From: Arcobacter_B sp049472135
GTDB taxonomy: Bacteria > Campylobacterota > Campylobacteria > Campylobacterales > Arcobacteraceae
DNA: 28,653 bases
Reading direction: 5' to 3'
NCBI RefSeq assembly: GCF_049472135.1
Contig: NZ_JBMOVV010000018.1
Location: 1-28,653, forward strand
Made by a program: the position numbers and the translations under genes. Below, in pieces: positions 1 through 8,594 of this stretch. Under the pieces are notes generated by a model. It saw only the letters and a program-made list of their open reading frames with translations, had not been told where the DNA came from and searched no databases. Within the stretch, counting starts at the first letter, position 1. Each line of letters starts with the position of its first letter.

Positions 1-2978
1 TTAAAAATATCATTAATGTCATCAAAGGATAGATCAGAGTTATCTTCCAAAGATTGAAGAAGATTACAAATATCATCTAAAGCAAGATTTAAACAAGAGT
101 TTTTAATATAATGAGCCTTAGAAGAGATAGATTCAGAATCTTTATTCTCAATAGCTAACTTTAACTCATCTAAATCCTTGTGAATTTCCTTTTTAAACTT
201 CTCAATAATCATTAAAGCAATATTCTCAGATACACCAAGTTTATCTATAACCTTTTGAACATCAATCTGAAATGAAGTATTAGATGAACTATTGTCCTCT
301 AAAGAACTCTCTTCAATCTTTTCAGAAATATTATTCTTATTTAAAAACTTTTCAAATAAAAACTTTAACTCGCTTGTATTAACAGGTTTAGATAAATACT
401 CGTTCATACCAAGATTTAAGAATTTTTCCCTGTCACCTTTAATGGCATTAGCAGTTAAAGCAATAATAGGAATAGTACCTAAAGCATTTTGCTTTTCATG
501 CTCTCTAATAGCATTAAATGCCTCAATACCATCCATAACAGGCATATTAATATCCATTAAAATTAAATCGTAAGACTCTGGATTAGAAATAAACTCATCT
601 AAAGTCTCTTTCCCATTTGGCTTAATAGTGAAATTAAGATTTAAACTTTCTAAAATATAAGAGATTAACTCTTGATTAGCAAGATTGTCCTCAGCAACTA
701 AAATATTACCAGTAAATGAATCAACTAAATTGCTATCATCATCTATTGAAATAGTCTCAACAGTTTTTTTCTGTAACTCTTGAAGTGCATCATTAACCTT
801 AGAAGCATAGAAAGGTAAAGATAAAGCTTGTTCATTATCAGTTAATACAACTTTAGATAAATCCTCTTCATACTCAAATAGAATTAAAATAGGGTTGTCT
901 TTGTGAAGCTTTCTAAACTCATCTAAATCACCATCTTTGTTGTAATTAAAGATATAAATATCCTTAGATGAAGACTTGTTGATATTGATAGTTCCAAAAA
1001 TAGATAAATATCTTTTAATGTAGTGATATAAATCATTTTTAGTATTTTCAACTTTGAAGTTTAAATGATGTAAATAGTCTTTGTTAGTATGAATAGAATC
1101 ATCACAAACATCAAAAGATAAATCAAAGAAGAATCTAGTACCTAAACCAATAGAACTCTCAATACCAATTTTAGAACCTAAAGCTTCTATAATATGAGAA
1201 CAAATACTTAAACCTAAACCAGTACCCTCAAACTCTCTTGTTGATTTGTGGTCAACTTGAATAAAAGGTTTAAATACATTGTCAAGCTTATCCTCAGGAA
1301 TACCAATACCAGTATCCTTAATTTCAAAACTAATAGTTGCTTTATTATTAGACATAGACTCTAAAGAGATATTAAGCTCAACCTTTCCATGCTCAGGAGT
1401 AAATTTGATAGCATTAGAGATAAGATTAGAAAGAACTTGTCTAATTCTAACACCATCAGTTAAGATACACATAGGGATTCTATGGTCAATGTTGAAAATA
1501 AGTTTAAGATTTTTTTCAATAGCATTTTTAGAGAAAAGCTCAATAACATGCTCAGAGATAAAATATAAATCAGTATTATCAATAGTAATGTCAAAATTAC
1601 CACTTTCAATTTTAGAGATATCTAAGATATCATTAATAATAGATAATAGAGAGTTAGCACTAGATTGAATAATTCTAGCTTGTTTAACACCATGAATATC
1701 TAAAGATTTAGATTTACAAAGGATATCAGAGAAACCAATAATAGCATTTAAAGGAGTTCTAATTTCATGACTCATGTTTGCTAGGAATGTTGACTTCGCC
1801 TCATCCGCTTTTTGAGCTTCTATTTGTGAATTAATAACATCTGTAATATCTAATCTGATTGCTAAAAACTCTTCTATTTCGTTTTGATAATTTAAAATAG
1901 GAACAATAGTAGTATTTACATAATATGCACTACCATCTTTAGCTTTATTTTTTATTTGACCTTTCCAGATTTGTTTATTTAAAAGAGTATTCCACAGCTC
2001 TTCAAAAATACTTGTTGGCATATCTGGATGTCTTACAATATTATGATTTTCACCAATTAACTCATTTTCAGAATATTTAGAAGTTCTAATAAACTCATCA
2101 TTCACATAAGTAATCTTACCATTTTTATCTGTTTTTGAAACAATGGCACTTAAGTCAACGGCTCTTTTATATTGGCTTAGAAGTTTATTTGCATTTTTTA
2201 AATCAGTTGTTCTACTTTCAACTTCATTTTCTAGTGTCTCTTTTGCTTTAGCATGCTCTTTTTTATTCAGTTCTGATATAACATTGTAGTGAATAGCTAG
2301 AATTAAAATAAATATAATTAGTATTGAAACCATAATTAGTGTTTGTTGTGTAGTTAATATAAACTCATTTTTATATGGCATACTAACTTCAATAACACCT
2401 CTTACATCACCTATTTGCCAGTCGTTTTTAGGTGTGTCTGCTCTACTGTTATGACAATTTACACAAGACATATCTGTAAAAATATCAGCAATTGCAACTT
2501 TATAAACTTTTGCACCATTTTGTACTATTTTTTGTTTATAAATTTTTGAAGGATTATTTACTAAATATGATAGTGTCTGTTTTTCATGTTCTTGTAAAAC
2601 TCTATTTTCTCTATTTGGAAAAGGGTAGTTACTATACATTTTTACTTGAATATTATTTTGAGGAAGAATCTCACTTAAATCATGTAGTAGTGTTGCAGGT
2701 AAAGGTATAGTATTATTTTTATCTAAATAGTCATAGTTTATATCTATATTCTCATTGTTTTTAAGTTTACTAATAACATGTTTTGTATAGTAAGCTCTTG
2801 TATCCTTTAGATTTTTTATAATCTCTTGGGCATTTTGAGCCATTTGTTCTTTGTTATTCTCTTCTGTATATTTAGGAATAATAAAAACCATAGAGATTGT
2901 AAGGATAATTGTAATTACAAAAATAGGCCCTGTAAAAGGATTAGCTAAAGGACCTAAAAGTTTTTTTAGTAAATTCAT
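1..2978 (-). CDS. Membrane hybrid histidine kinase with heme-binding-type sensor, REC and Hpt (3' end outside window)
   Basis: Translation from the ATG at 2978-2976 stays open to the left edge (992 codons, C-terminus missing). Order of parts: TM helix about residues 14-35; periplasmic Tll0287-like (DUF3365) sensor with CVNCH (Cys172, Cys175, His176), a c-type heme motif; second TM about 205-228; PAS about 265-375 with NIVRHPDMP; HisKA with MSHEIRTPL (His404); HATPase with NLISNAIKF, DTGIGIP and GTGLGLSI; a receiver-like segment lacking the acceptor Asp (about 640-735); a true REC with LILMDINMP (Asp809); and an Hpt domain with AHYIKNS (His956). This is the BarA-type layout for an internal His-Asp-His relay. 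It starts 2 bp after the stop of the HD-GYP regulator, so the two are surely cotranscribed. Inference: a redox or small-ligand sensor whose output may be the neighbouring regulator. Domain calls come from motifs only. Confidence 0.9.
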   Translation of the reverse strand, partial: MNLLKKLLGPLANPFTGPIFVITIILTISMVFIIPKYTEENNKEQMAQNAQEIIKNLKDTRAYYTKHVISKLKNNENIDINYDYLDKNNTIPLPATLLHDLSEILPQNNIQVKMYSNYPFPNRENRVLQEHEKQTLSYLVNNPSKIYKQKIVQNGAKVYKVAIADIFTDMSCVNCHNSRADTPKNDWQIGDVRGVIEVSMPYKNEFILTTQQTLIMVSILIIFILILAIHYNVISELNKKEHAKAKETLENEVESRTTDLKNANKLLSQYKRAVDLSAIVSKTDKNGKITYVNDEFIRTSKYSENELIGENHNIVRHPDMPTSIFEELWNTLLNKQIWKGQIKNKAKDGSAYYVNTTIVPILNYQNEIEEFLAIRLDITDVINSQIEAQKADEAKSTFLANMSHEIRTPLNAIIGFSDILCKSKSLDIHGVKQARIIQSSANSLLSIINDILDISKIESGNFDITIDNTDLYFISEHVIELFSKNAIEKNLKLIFNIDHRIPMCILTDGVRIRQVLSNLISNAIKFTPEHGKVELNISLESMSNNKATISFEIKDTGIGIPEDKLDNVFKPFIQVDHKSTREFEGTGLGLSICSHIIEALGSKIGIESSIGLGTRFFFDLSFDVCDDSIHTNKDYLHHLNFKVENTKNDLYHYIKRYLSIFGTININKSSSKDIYIFNYNKDGDLDEFRKLHKDNPILILFEYEEDLSKVVLTDNEQALSLPFYASKVNDALQELQKKTVETISIDDDSNLVDSFTGNILVAEDNLANQELISYILESLNLNFTIKPNGKETLDEFISNPESYDLILMDINMPVMDGIEAFNAIREHEKQNALGTIPIIALTANAIKGDREKFLNLGMNEYLSKPVNTSELKFLFEKFLNKNNISEKIEESSLEDNSSSNTSFQIDVQKVIDKLGVSENIALMIIEKFKKEIHKDLDELKLAIENKDSESISSKAHYIKNSCLNLALDDICNLLQSLEDNSDLSFDDINDIF

Positions 2979-2980
2979 TT

Positions 2981-4024
2981 TTAGTTTTCTTCCTGAAATG
3001 AGTTATATATTGTTTTAACTTCTTCAATGTTTTTTATAAATAAATCTACAATATTTGGATCAAAATGTTTACCTTTTTCTTCAACTAGAAGATTTAAAGC
3101 CTCTTCAAAAGTCCAAGCTTTTTTATAAGGTCTATGTGAAGTTAATGCATCAAATACATCAACAATAGCTACAATTCTTCCATAGATATGTATTTGTTCA
3201 CCTTGTAATGCTTTTGGATAACCTGAACCATCATATTTTTCATGGTGAGTTATTGCAATTATTGCTCCTGCTTGCAGGTACTCACTTTTTGAGTTTTTAA
3301 GAATTTCATATCCTATTGAAGCGTGAGTTTTCATAACCTCAAACTCTTCTTTATCAAGTCTTCCAGGCTTTAATAAAATATTATCTTCAATACCTACTTT
3401 TCCTAAATCATGGAAAGGAGAAGCAAAATAGATGATGTCTTGTTCTTTTTCATTTAATCCATACTCTCTTGCAAGCATTTTAGAATAGTGGGCAACTCTA
3501 GCAACATGTGAAGCTGTTTCAGGGTCTTTATACTCTGCTGTTTTACCTAGAATATTTAGAGTCTCATGTTCTCTTTCGATTAATTCTTTTGTTGCTGTTG
3601 CAACTTCTTCTTCTAAAAGTTTTGCTTTATCTTCAATTAATAGAGTATTTTTGTATAGATTTAAAAGGTTTAGTACTCTTGCTTTAAAAAGTGTAGAGTT
3701 TACAGGTTTATTTAAAAAGTCATTAGCTCCTGCTTGAAATGCTTCATTATGTACATCTTGGTCATTTGCTGCAGTTATCATGATAATAGGTGTTTTAGTA
3801 TTGTTTTTTCTAAACTCTTTTATAAATTCTAAACCGTTTAGTTGAGGCATCATATAATCAATAAGTATCATGTCAACTTTGTTGTTTAGTACATATAAAA
3901 GTGCATCCAAAGGTTGAGAAAAACTCTTTACATTAAGTCCCATATCATTACAAAAAGCCTCTATTAAAAATAAATTGTTTTCATTATCATCAATAGAAAT
4001 AATTTTCATTTCTTCTAATTTCAA
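2981..4024 (-). CDS. Response regulator with REC and HD-GYP domains (c-di-GMP phosphodiesterase type)
   Basis: 347 residues. The N-terminal REC has the acidic pair Asp12/Asp13, phospho-acceptor Asp56 in LIDYMMP, and Lys107 in NKPVN. A short helical linker (about 125-155) leads to an HD-GYP domain with HDLGK (His205, Asp206), THASIG (His234) and HHEKYDGSGYP. All recognisable metal-binding residues and the GYP loop are present, so an active phosphodiesterase that breaks down c-di-GMP is the expected role (RpfG-like family). The start chosen is TTG at 4024-4022, because AAGGA sits 5 bases before it. An ATG five codons later (4009-4007) has only a weak ribosome site and would remove five residues. 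It lies 66 bp after the PAS kinase and 2 bp before the hybrid kinase, which are its likely phosphodonors (inference). Confidence 0.93.
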   Translation of the reverse strand: MKLEEMKIISIDDNENNLFLIEAFCNDMGLNVKSFSQPLDALLYVLNNKVDMILIDYMMPQLNGLEFIKEFRKNNTKTPIIMITAANDQDVHNEAFQAGANDFLNKPVNSTLFKARVLNLLNLYKNTLLIEDKAKLLEEEVATATKELIEREHETLNILGKTAEYKDPETASHVARVAHYSKMLAREYGLNEKEQDIIYFASPFHDLGKVGIEDNILLKPGRLDKEEFEVMKTHASIGYEILKNSKSEYLQAGAIIAITHHEKYDGSGYPKALQGEQIHIYGRIVAIVDVFDALTSHRPYKKAWTFEEALNLLVEEKGKHFDPNIVDLFIKNIEEVKTIYNSFQEEN

Positions 4025-4090
4025 GCTAATCCTTTTATCAATTTTTTCATTATATATTAAAAAAGTATTTAAATAGTATCAAAAATATAA

Positions 4091-6292
4091 TCACTGCTTA
4101 AATAAAATACTAAAACAGCAACCTTTATAACTCTTATTATTATATTTAAAATTTTTATTAAACACATTAATTTGTGCTTTATGTCTTTGTCTTAATACTC
4201 TATCAACTATAGCTAATCCAAGGCCTGTTCCATTGGACTTATGTTTTGTTGTAAAGTATGGTTCAAATATTTTATCTATAATATTTTCAGGAATACCGTT
4301 TGCACTATCATAAATTAGAAGTTCTAACTCATTTGTATGTTTAATAGTTTTTATAAAAATAAATCTATCATCTTCTTTTTCTATATTTTGTTTTAATGCA
4401 TCTTTACTGTTATTTATTATATTTATAAATGCTTCAACCAACTCATTTTTATTCCCGAGTATCTCATAATCTTTTATATCTAATACTAACTCAATATAAT
4501 TGTTTTTAAGAGAGGCATTTACTAGGTTTAAAGTATCTTCAATTACACTTTTAAGAGAGATTTCTTTGATTTCATCTCTATTATCTTTTATAAAGTTTCT
4601 AAAGTTGTCAATCGTATTTGATAGATATTTAGCTTGTTTCATAATATTTTCAACACAATTATCAATATCTTTTTGCTCTATTGTATTTATTTGAGATTGA
4701 AGTTTTAATCCACTTGCATTCATTGTAATAACACTTAAAGGTTGTCTCCATTGATGAGCAATATTACCTATCATCTCACCCATAGAGGCTAATTTTGATT
4801 GTTTTTCTAAAGTTTTCTTGCTTGTAATATCTTTTATTGTTAGTAAGAACTTATTTTTTTTAGGTAATGAAGAAATACAAATACTAACAACTACTCTTTT
4901 TTCATCTTTTACAAAAATAGTTTTTTCAAAATATTCTGAATGTTCTAGTTTTAAAGCTTCATTTATTGCTAATAAGAATTTAGCTTTATCTTCTTTTGAA
5001 ATCAACTCTTTATAATCACTATTTAAAAGCTCTTTTTTTGTGTATTGTGTTAGCTTTAAAAATGAGTCATTAAAATTAACTAGTTTATGGTTTTCATCTA
5101 TTATTACTATACTATCTTGTGTATAATTGAAGATTGTTTCAAGTTCATTTTTTTGTTTGATTAGTTCTTCTTGAAGCTCTTTTTCTTTTGTAATATCTCT
5201 AAAAGAACTATAAATATAAGTTTGATGTTCAATCTCTACGGATGCTATTCTAATAGATACATCAATAAGTTTTCCATCTTTTCTTTTATATTTTGATTCA
5301 AACATCAGTGGATTTTTTAAAACATTTTTTACATTTTGAAGAATCAATTCTTTTTCATGATTAGCTTCAAAATCCCATACATGTAAGTTTAAAGCTTCTT
5401 TTTTTGTGTAACCTAAAGTTTTATAAAATTGTTTACTACATTGCATAATTTTAGCTTCTTCATTTACTATAAAAATTGCATCAGAAGAGTGTTCAAGGAG
5501 CTTTTTGTATTTAAGCTTTTCATTCTCTATATTATCTTGAAGTTTTTTAATCTCTGTAATATCTCTTGCTATTCCTAAAACACCAAAAAGCTCATTTTTA
5601 TTATTTAATATTTTTGTTTTTTGTGTTAATACATACTCTATGTGATTATCATTTGCAAATGTAAGCTCTTCAAAATTTGAAACAGGTCTTTTACTTTTCA
5701 TTGCTTTAAGGTCATGTTTTCTAAAAAAGTCTCCTAGTTCTTTATCTACAAAATCATAATCAGTTTTACCTAATATATCTTTTTGCTTTGCTCCAAAGAA
5801 ATCTTCAAACCTTTTATTACATGTTAGGTAAACACCTTCTTTATTTTTTATCCAAAGTAAATCAGGTAAAACATGAATAATAGAATCAAGTTTATTTTTT
5901 TCCGTTTCTAAAATAGTTTTTTCTTTATACTCTTTAGTTATATCATTTAAATATAAAAGATAAAACTCTTTTTCTTTTGAGAAATTTGCTTTTACATAAA
6001 CAGGATTATTATTCTTGTTTATTATTGTAAAAACTGGAAGTTCAAAGTTGGTATTTTCATTTGTAGCTATTTCTCTTATAATTAATTCTAAATCTTCTTT
6101 TATAATTAAGTTTTTAAATGAAATATTATTTGAAATAAAATCACTTTTATTATAAGAAGTTAGTGTTTTGATATTTTTTGAGATATTTACTAATTTATTT
6201 AACTCTTTATCCTCAAAAATAATAGCTGAAGTAGGGCAATTGTTGAAAAAATCACTCTCAATTATATTTTCGATTTTATTCAATGAAGTCAT
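4091..6292 (-). CDS. Soluble multi-PAS sensor histidine kinase
   Basis: 733 residues with no clear membrane segment, so a cytoplasmic sensor. A weak PAS-like region (about 10-125) is followed by three clearer PAS domains (about 135-245, 255-370, 380-490), each ending in a DITK/DITE-type motif. The kinase core has the H-box IAHQWRQPL (His513), a form very common in Campylobacterota, then N-box INIINNSKDAL, a divergent G1 box DSANGIP, FEPYFTTK and GTGLGLAI. The G1 box keeps the Asp and the last Gly, but the usual second-position Gly is Ala. It is the first gene of the three-gene signalling operon, transcribed away from the chemoreceptor. No strong ribosome site precedes the ATG at 6292, so the start is the least certain part. 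The ligand is unknown; PAS domains of this type may bind heme, FAD or small molecules. Confidence 0.9.
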   Translation of the reverse strand: MTSLNKIENIIESDFFNNCPTSAIIFEDKELNKLVNISKNIKTLTSYNKSDFISNNISFKNLIIKEDLELIIREIATNENTNFELPVFTIINKNNNPVYVKANFSKEKEFYLLYLNDITKEYKEKTILETEKNKLDSIIHVLPDLLWIKNKEGVYLTCNKRFEDFFGAKQKDILGKTDYDFVDKELGDFFRKHDLKAMKSKRPVSNFEELTFANDNHIEYVLTQKTKILNNKNELFGVLGIARDITEIKKLQDNIENEKLKYKKLLEHSSDAIFIVNEEAKIMQCSKQFYKTLGYTKKEALNLHVWDFEANHEKELILQNVKNVLKNPLMFESKYKRKDGKLIDVSIRIASVEIEHQTYIYSSFRDITKEKELQEELIKQKNELETIFNYTQDSIVIIDENHKLVNFNDSFLKLTQYTKKELLNSDYKELISKEDKAKFLLAINEALKLEHSEYFEKTIFVKDEKRVVVSICISSLPKKNKFLLTIKDITSKKTLEKQSKLASMGEMIGNIAHQWRQPLSVITMNASGLKLQSQINTIEQKDIDNCVENIMKQAKYLSNTIDNFRNFIKDNRDEIKEISLKSVIEDTLNLVNASLKNNYIELVLDIKDYEILGNKNELVEAFINIINNSKDALKQNIEKEDDRFIFIKTIKHTNELELLIYDSANGIPENIIDKIFEPYFTTKHKSNGTGLGLAIVDRVLRQRHKAQINVFNKNFKYNNKSYKGCCFSILFKQ

Positions 6293-6463
6293 AGCTTATG
6301 TCACTTTATAATAAATTATTTTAATATACTATTTTATCATAGTTTAATAAAAGTATATTTAAGAAATAGCTTAATATAAATATAAGTAGATTTTATTATT
6401 AGATTAGATATAATCATTATAATTTTAAATAATAAAAAAAATTATAAAAGAGAAAATAATAGA
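6293..6463. promoter_or_regulatory. Divergent promoter region between the PAS kinase and the chemoreceptor
   Basis: A 171-bp, extremely AT-rich gap between divergent genes. On the plus strand TATAAT at 6409-6414, preceded by TAGA, is the best -10 box for the chemoreceptor and leaves a leader of about 40 bases. On the minus strand several AT-rich -10-like hexamers exist, for example TATTAT at 6308-6313, but that one lies so close to the kinase ATG that the message would be nearly leaderless. No conserved -35 is visible on either side, which is usual for sigma-70 promoters in this phylum. Confidence 0.4.
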
Positions 6464-8005
6464 ATGTCAATATTTATGTCAAAAAGACAAAAGGCCAAAT
6501 TAAGGGCTATTGAAGATAATTACGCAGAAATTAGTTTTACTCCTGATGGAACTATTTTAGATGCTAATAAAATTTTTTTAGATGCATTAGGATATGAACT
6601 AAATGAAATTGTAGGAGAAAAACATAAGATTTTTTGTGAAGAGACTTATGTTAAAAGTGATAATTATAAAAAGTTTTGGAATGAACTATCATTGGGTGTT
6701 GCTCAGTCTTCTGAGTTTACTAGAGTTAAAAAAGATGGAGGTTTAATATATATCCAAGCTTCATATACACCGTTAAAAGATTCAAATGGAAAAGTATTTG
6801 AGGTAGTAAAGTTTGCAGTAGATATAACAGCTAAAAAACTAAAAAGTTTAGATAATGAAGGACAAGTAGAAGCTATCAATAAATCTCAAGCAGTAATAGA
6901 GTTTGATACTAAAGGAACAATCCTTTCAGCAAATAAAAACTTTTTAGAAACTACAGGATACTCTTTAGAAGAAATAGTAGGTAAACATCATAGTATTTTT
7001 TGTACACAAGAGTATAAGAACTCAAATGAGTATAAAAACTTCTGGGAAAAACTAAATAATGGTCAGTTTGATTCTGGACAGTATAAAAGAGTTCATAAAA
7101 ATGGTGATGATATTTATATAAGAGCTACATATAATCCAATTATTGGTCTAGATGGTAAAGTTGTTAAGATTGTAAAATATGCTTCTGATATTACTAATAT
7201 AAAAAAGAATATGTTATTGGTTGATGAAAATATAGTTGATTTAAGAAAATCATTATCAGATCTTGCAAATACTTCTGATTCAATTACTAAAAGAACAAAG
7301 CAAACAATGTCTGAAACACAAGAAGTTACAACATCTACTGAACATATTAATGAATCACTATCAAGTGTCTCATCAAGAATTCAAGAGATGTTATCTTCAA
7401 TTGAAGAAATATCTTCTTCAACAAAGAAAGGTAAGGATATTTCAAATATTGCTTTAACTAAGTCAAAAGATACTACAAATGCAATTTTAAAGTTAGATGA
7501 AGAGTCTCAAAAAATTGGAGATACGATTGATATAATCTCACAAATTGCATTTCAAACAAATATTCTTTCATTAAATGCTGCAGTAGAAGCAGCAACAGCA
7601 GGTGAAGCTGGTAAAGGATTTGCAGTAGTTGCACAAGAAGTAAGAAACTTGGCAAATAGATCAAATGACGCAGCAAATGAGATTACAAAAGCAATAGAGT
7701 ATATACAAACACTTGTAAAGGATTCTTTGGATTCTATTCAAAGTATTGATAATACTATTGAAGAAATAGTATCTATGTCTACAAATATATCTGACTCTGT
7801 TGATAAGCAACATAAAATATCAACACAAGTAACTCATATAACTAAAGAAGTAAGTTCTGAGGTAAATGAAATTAGTAATAAGATGATACAAGTTTCATCA
7901 AATTCACAAGAAGCTGATTTAGAAGCTCAAGAAAATTTAAAAGTTTCAAAAGAGTTAATTGATATATCTAATCATTTAATATCTATTCTTGAAAAATTAA
8001 GATAA
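6464..8005 (+). CDS. Cytoplasmic methyl-accepting chemotaxis protein with tandem PAS domains
   Basis: 513 residues without transmembrane helices or HAMP. Two PAS domains in tandem (about 15-130 and 137-252) are duplicates of each other: both carry an H-x-IFC motif (KHKIFCEE and HHSIFCTQ), a YKxFWxxL stretch, an R-x-K/H-K-x-G-x-x-IYI strand and end in DIT. The rest is the long coiled coil of a chemoreceptor signalling domain, with the conserved hairpin tip around FQTNILSLNAAVEAA and GKGFAVVAQEVRNLA (about 365-395) that contacts CheA and CheW. There is no C-terminal CheR-tether pentapeptide. The architecture is that of BdlA/Aer-like soluble receptors, which report internal redox or energy state (family knowledge; the ligand here is unknown). 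An in-frame ATG four codons downstream is an alternative start. Confidence 0.93.
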   Translation: MSIFMSKRQKAKLRAIEDNYAEISFTPDGTILDANKIFLDALGYELNEIVGEKHKIFCEETYVKSDNYKKFWNELSLGVAQSSEFTRVKKDGGLIYIQASYTPLKDSNGKVFEVVKFAVDITAKKLKSLDNEGQVEAINKSQAVIEFDTKGTILSANKNFLETTGYSLEEIVGKHHSIFCTQEYKNSNEYKNFWEKLNNGQFDSGQYKRVHKNGDDIYIRATYNPIIGLDGKVVKIVKYASDITNIKKNMLLVDENIVDLRKSLSDLANTSDSITKRTKQTMSETQEVTTSTEHINESLSSVSSRIQEMLSSIEEISSSTKKGKDISNIALTKSKDTTNAILKLDEESQKIGDTIDIISQIAFQTNILSLNAAVEAATAGEAGKGFAVVAQEVRNLANRSNDAANEITKAIEYIQTLVKDSLDSIQSIDNTIEEIVSMSTNISDSVDKQHKISTQVTHITKEVSSEVNEISNKMIQVSSNSQEADLEAQENLKVSKELIDISNHLISILEKLR

Positions 8006-8026
8006 GTCCTATAAAGGGCTTGTTTT
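8005..8026 (+). terminator. Short hairpin terminator after the chemoreceptor gene
   Basis: AGTCC (8005-8009) can pair with GGGCT (8016-8020), with one G-U pair and a six-base loop, and is followed by TGTTTT. The hairpin begins on the last base of the stop codon. The stem is short, so it is a weak terminator at best. It faces the end of the convergent tRNA operon. Confidence 0.4.
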
Positions 8027-8105
8027 ATAAAATAAAATATATTTAAAGTTGATTTTGTTTTTTTGATTAAATTGAAATAAGTTTTGATTGTTGATTTAAA
8101 AAGGG

Positions 8106-8192
8106 TGGTGCGAATGGTGAGAATCGAACTCACACTCCGAAACCGGAATGGGATTTTAAGTCCCACGCGTCTACCTATTCCGCCACACTCGC
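8106..8192 (-). tRNA. tRNA-Leu (anticodon UAA)
   Basis: 87 nt. The acceptor GCGAGTG pairs with CATTCGC, with discriminator A and an encoded CCA. The anticodon loop CTTAAAA gives UAA. The long class II variable arm and the T loop TTCGATT are present. It is the last gene of the four-tRNA operon. Confidence 0.96.
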
Positions 8193-8214
8193 ACAGTGTA
8201 TATTTATTTATAAG

Positions 8215-8290
8215 TGGTGGTTCGAGGCAGAATCGAACTGCCGACACAAGGATTTTCAATCCTTTGCTCTACCGACTGAGCTATCGAACC
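8215..8290 (-). tRNA. tRNA-Phe (anticodon GAA)
   Basis: 76 nt. The acceptor GGTTCGA pairs with the 3' strand TCGAACC, discriminator A, encoded CCA. The anticodon loop TTGAAAA gives GAA; the D arm AGCTCAGTCGGTAGAGC and T loop TTCGATT are standard. It lies 22 bp upstream of tRNA-Leu. Confidence 0.97.
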
Positions 8291-8299
8291 ATACTTAAG

Positions 8300-8384
8300 T
8301 GGTGGTGAGGGAAGGATTTGAACCTTCGAAGCCGTAGGCGGCGGATTTACAATCCGCAGGATTTGACCACTCTCCAACCTCACC
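8300..8384 (-). tRNA. tRNA-Tyr (anticodon GUA)
   Basis: 85 nt. The acceptor GGTGAGG pairs with CCTCACC, discriminator A, encoded CCA. The anticodon loop TTGTAAA gives GUA. The long variable arm expected of bacterial tRNA-Tyr lies between the anticodon stem and the T loop TTCAAAT. It lies 9 bp upstream of tRNA-Phe. Confidence 0.97.
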
Positions 8385-8402
8385 GATGATATGTTTACAT
8401 AA

Positions 8403-8477
8403 TGGATGGGGTAGAGGGATTCGAACCCCCGAATAACGATACCAAAAACCGTGGCCTTACCGCTTGGCGATACCCCA
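8403..8477 (-). tRNA. tRNA-Gln (anticodon UUG)
   Basis: 75 nt, first gene of the operon. The acceptor TGGGGTA pairs with TACCCCA, so the first pair is U1-A72 as is typical for bacterial tRNA-Gln. The anticodon loop TTTTGGT gives UUG. CCA is encoded. The discriminator base reads U, where E. coli tRNA-Gln has G. Confidence 0.95.
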
Positions 8478-8495
8478 ATCGCTTATGTGGGTGAA

Positions 8496-8501
8496 ATTAT
8501 A
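8496..8501 (-). promoter_or_regulatory. -10 box of the tRNA-Gln-Tyr-Phe-Leu operon
   Basis: On the minus strand a perfect TATAAT lies 18 bp upstream of the tRNA-Gln 5' end, which would leave a leader of about 11 bases. A T-rich stretch upstream (about 8520-8530) may act as the -35 region, but no consensus -35 is visible. Confidence 0.6.
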
Positions 8502-8555
8502 ATAGGTTGTTTATTAAAGAAACCTGAAAGTAATAGAAAAAATCAATTTTTTTTC

Positions 8556-8594
8556 AAAAAAAAGAAAAAGACTATTATTATCTAATCTTTTTCT
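8556..8594 (-). terminator. Rho-independent terminator at the end of the selA-to-unknown-gene run
   Basis: On the minus strand a 12-bp stem, arms at 8583-8594 and 8563-8574 with one G-U pair, encloses an eight-base loop and is followed by a run of T (complement of 8556-8562). The stem is mostly A-U with a few G-C pairs. It overlaps the stop codon of the last gene by two bases and separates this transcript from the tRNA operon promoter. Confidence 0.65.

Noticed and set aside
292..2710. Plus-strand reading frames inside the hybrid kinase gene
   Set aside because: The minus-strand frame encodes a continuous chain of recognisable kinase, REC and Hpt motifs; the plus-strand frames have no domain likeness.
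7972..8308. Reading frames across the tRNA cluster
   Set aside because: They consist mostly of tRNA genes read through as protein, with no ribosome site or known family.
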